A DNA stretch of 64,000 nucleotides from Macrotrachela quadricornifera (taxonomy: Eukaryota > Rotifera > Eurotatoria > Philodinida > Philodinidae): positions 370,136 to 434,135 of the forward strand of contig JAJEKB010020302.1 of assembly GCA_022393335.1 (NCBI GenBank), written 5' to 3'. Below, piece by piece: positions 61,097 through 64,000 of this stretch. Position 1 is the first letter of the stretch; each line of letters opens with the position of its first letter. Position numbers and translations under genes: made by a program. The notes beneath the pieces are model-generated. The model was not told the DNA's origin and did no database searches. It saw nothing but the letters and a program-made list of their open reading frames with translations.

Positions 61097-64000
61097 CAGG
61101 GGGCGGCAGAACGTGCTGAAATCTGGTGAGACTTAAAAGTAGCTTTTTATACATTACCATGAGACAATATAAGGAAGTTATAGGCGATAAGCCGCTTTTA
61201 GACTGTTTTATTTTTTTGTTGCCATCAAAAAATCAATGCGTTCGCATATTTCGTCCTTCAGTAACAGAACTTCTAAATCTTTACAGAAAGACAAAATTTT
61301 CATAAAAATATGAAGATCATTTATTTCACACTAGAGCATTGAACCAAAAAAAGTTTGTCTTTTTTCGTTTTGATGATATAAATTTGAACATGATTTGATT
61401 TGGTTCAATTTTATCAAGTTTTTCTTTATAAATATGTGGTAGTAAACAATGATTGAGACGTGGTTGATTCATCGAAGAACGAAGTAAATTTTTTATTCTA
61501 TTTAATGCGCTGAATGTAAGTTCGGCCGTGGCTGTCGAAATCGGAATGGTTAGATATAATTTTAATAATTTATGATATTCTGTAAACATTTGTTTACCTA
61601 TTTGACATGCATTTAAAATTTTACAAATTGTTGAAATTTTTGTGATTTGTTTTATGTTCATCTGGTTTGTCTTACTTACCGATTGACAAAAATCATAAAC
61701 CATAAGAGCTTCGGCTTTCAATCGTTCGACGTCAATATCATTACAACAAAAATCTTTAATTGATTGTATACAATCATTTATATCATCAAATGAATTATTT
61801 GCTACACGAATAATAAATTTTTCGACGTTACACAATAATTTAAAATTATTTTGAGTAAATCGATTTTGTAACATATCAATAACAATTTCAAGTGCTTCAA
61901 TATATTGTTCATGATAAAATTCTTCATGACTAGAAAAAGTTACAAAAGTTGAATTATAATCATAACGTCTTGATGATCGTCGATGTCGTGGTAGAACAGG
62001 TTCATCTGTTAAATCAACACTATCTTTTACCACATCACTATAAAATGGTTTAAAATTATTATCATTTAGAAAAAAAAATTAAGCAAAATAGATGCACTGC
62101 CGCATTTCTGCAAGTCTTTCACCTTGAATAAGTTGAAAGTAGTGAATAACAGATTCAGCTGCACAAAGAACATCTGCTAAACAACAACTTGAACTTTGTA
62201 TCGTATGTGAAAATTTTTCTGTAGCTGAAAATATTAGTTGACCTAATTTTAAACCAAAAAAGAAGCTAAATTTTTTCGTTTTTTCATAAAGACCATCAGC
62301 TTTTATACCAGGACGACCTTTTTCATCAGCAAGTGGACATAAAGCTTCTTGAACTAAAAATGAATATAATATTTGGAGCTTTGAATAGTATGTCAGAAGA
62401 GCAAGGAATAAATTATATATGATGAAATTCAGTATTTTTTACCTAGTTTATAATTTTCTAACAAAGAATTATATGATTCAGCACGCATAGTCCATCGTGT
62501 TGGGCATAAAGGTGTGAGATTTGAATAAGACATTGATAATTGATTAGATATGTCTTTTAAAATAGCAAGACGTTTTGGTGATCGACGAATAAAATCAATT
62601 ATTTCTTTTACAAATGATATACAAATACCAATAGTAGCAGATTTATCAGTTAAATCATGCACAGTCAAATCTAAGCAATGAGCTATGCAATGTACATACA
62701 TAGCGTTTGGTTGCTGATTCAAAATCAAAGCTGATACACCACCATAGACTCCTGACATATTTCACGCTCCGTCATAGCTTTGGCCACGACAATCGAGCAC
62801 ATTTAAACCACAACGAATTAATACATCACGAATTGCTTCACCAATTGTTGGAGCATCTTGTCGAGATAATTCATAAAGACCAGGAATATCTTCAAAAATT
62901 TCATAATTATCATCTACCGAACGAATAGTAATACATAACTGTTCAACTGTTGATTCATCACATATTAAGGCAAACCATTTTCTGTTAGCGATCTAAATAG
63001 GATAACAAAATATTTTCAACTTCGGATGAACTCAAAGACAATGTTAATTCAATTCAGAACAGAAAATTAGAAATATTTAAACTTTCTTCTCATGATTCAT
63101 GATAATATTTTTAATCAAACCAAGCTATACATAGTACGTAAGTTACTTCTTTCATAATATCTCGAATAATAACTAAATAAATTTCTTTGCATAATTCATC
63201 AATGATATCGTGAGATAAATATTCCTGTTCTCAATCCATTCGTTTAAACATTCATTATCAATACTCCGAAGTTTTAACAGTTGGATCAAATTACTTTCAA
63301 TATCAGAGTGACCTCGCAGCGCAAGTCCTTGTCGAAGTAAATATATAATACACGAAATTTGTATTGAAAGAGCTTTTCGACGTTGTTCTTGTTGTCGTTT
63401 TGTTGCTGATGTTAATTGAGGTGCTATAGTTGATTTTGTTTGTTGACTAACAACGTAAACTGAATCAGCACGCATTTTAGTTGATTCATGAAGTTTAAAT
63501 CTTGACCTGATATTTTTCCAGTCGAAAAAATCTTCTACTACAAAACTTCTATGAGATAATTGTAACGGCATTGTAGTTGGATGAATTTCACGTTCAGATG
63601 CAGTTTGACATGGATGACAAAATATTTTTTTTAATCTTAAATAAAAAAAACATGATATTTTATAAATAAATTTCGATTTCGAGCGTATTTGTTTTACATG
63701 AAAACTCACTTTAAAAAATGTTAACCAAGAGTGTTCTACAAACCATTGTTTTTGACAGGATCGTTTATCAATTGCTGCTGATGCTAATTCATCATCTCTC
63801 ACGGGATGATATGGTGTCGATGAATTACAACAATATGAATCACATTTAGATGTTAAAATTACACTTTTAGTTGATGAACGAGATGCAGATAAATTTGCTG
63901 TATTTATTGATGGTGTTTGTTTATTTTCATTTGATGATCTGTTAGAATTATCAAAAATTTCAAGTCGGTTTTCACATTCATCGCAATTTTCCAGTAAAAC
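61097..64000 (-). mobile_element. hAT element, left end inside window
   Basis: The end at 61097 reads cagggggcggcagaacg, like the gggcgg(c/t)ggaacg ends elsewhere in the window. The minus-strand transposase starts about 230 bp further in. The other end lies beyond 64000. Confidence 0.55.
61326..64000 (-). pseudogene. hAT transposase with TTF-type zinc finger (ZMYM1-like), decayed
   Basis: Read right to left on the minus strand. It shows WFVEHSWLTFF, a likely 52-bp intron, then IFCHPCQ (TTF zinc-finger region) and FFDWKNIRSRFKLHE near 63500. RQGLALRGHSD follows near 63320, then the core with LPGLYELSRQDAP-like and GQSYDGA/NMSGVYGG near 62760. Next are HCIAHCLDL near 62690, LCPTRWTMR near 62500 and GRPGIKADGLYEKTKKF near 62300. 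The tail reads STATAELTFSALNRIKN and QPRLNHCLLPHIYKEKL to a stop at 61326. Damage includes TGA at 62764-62762 in the YDGA/NMSG motif and a frameshift near 63200 (ENRNIYL to LSHDIIDEL). The start is outside the window. Confidence 0.75.

Noticed and set aside
1..64000. CRISPR arrays, bacterial operons, tRNA or rRNA genes
   Set aside because: No spaced direct repeats, ribosome-binding-site-led gene strings, or tRNA box A/B pairs were noticed; spliced genes show this is eukaryotic DNA.

Overview
The window is animal nuclear DNA, AT-rich, with spliced genes whose many short introns (about 45-70 bp) have GT..AG borders. The gene families point to a bdelloid rotifer: NHL-repeat beta-propellers, FG-GAP propeller membrane proteins, ADP-ribosyltransferases (ART) fused to TPRs, an armadillo/TIR protein, and a very long intron-poor LDLa/EGF seven-transmembrane receptor. 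Transposons are dense (hAT and Tc1/mariner), many of them broken or nested. The species assignment is inference from family content.

Layout. 1-10.5 kb is a transposon graveyard: a hAT-like element (1872-4356) carrying a second, unrelated inverted-repeat element (3049-4245), then a 4.2-kb hAT (5562-9773) carrying a smaller hAT of another family (7782-9558). 10.58-18.62 kb holds an ART-TPR gene and an NHL propeller exon. Two micro-exons in matching phase suggest they form one chimeric gene whose long introns hold inverted-repeat DNA. 18.72-20.42 kb is a mariner broken only by one in-frame stop. 20.78-25.11 kb is a complete 20-exon insulin-degrading-enzyme-like M16 peptidase. 27.54-29.54 kb is a minus-strand NHL type II membrane protein.

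31.47-34.03 kb is an ARM-TIR protein ending in two SAM-like segments, a domain order unlike SARM1. 34.4-37.2 kb holds a dispersed repeat and a degenerate mariner. 38.15-39.93 kb is a seven-repeat FG-GAP membrane protein. 41.08-42.21 kb is a mariner remnant. 42.77-47.56 kb is a 1596-residue receptor on the minus strand in one exon. 48.4-55.2 kb holds hAT remains, two more copies of the dispersed repeat, a 132-bp MITE with a perfect 8-bp target duplication, and a 125-bp tandem array. 57.56-58.54 kb is a short TA-flanked element. 59.02-59.89 kb is a second ART whose first active-site motif has Cys in place of Arg. 61.1-64.0 kb is a decayed minus-strand hAT transposase running off the window.

How the genes may work together: three genes belong to NAD-using families (two ARTs, one TIR with the catalytic Glu retained), and three encode surface or propeller recognition proteins. 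This fits an environmental-sensing or defence-type accessory region, but a shared pathway is only inference. All exon joins were made by eye from splice sites and reading phase and need RNA support.
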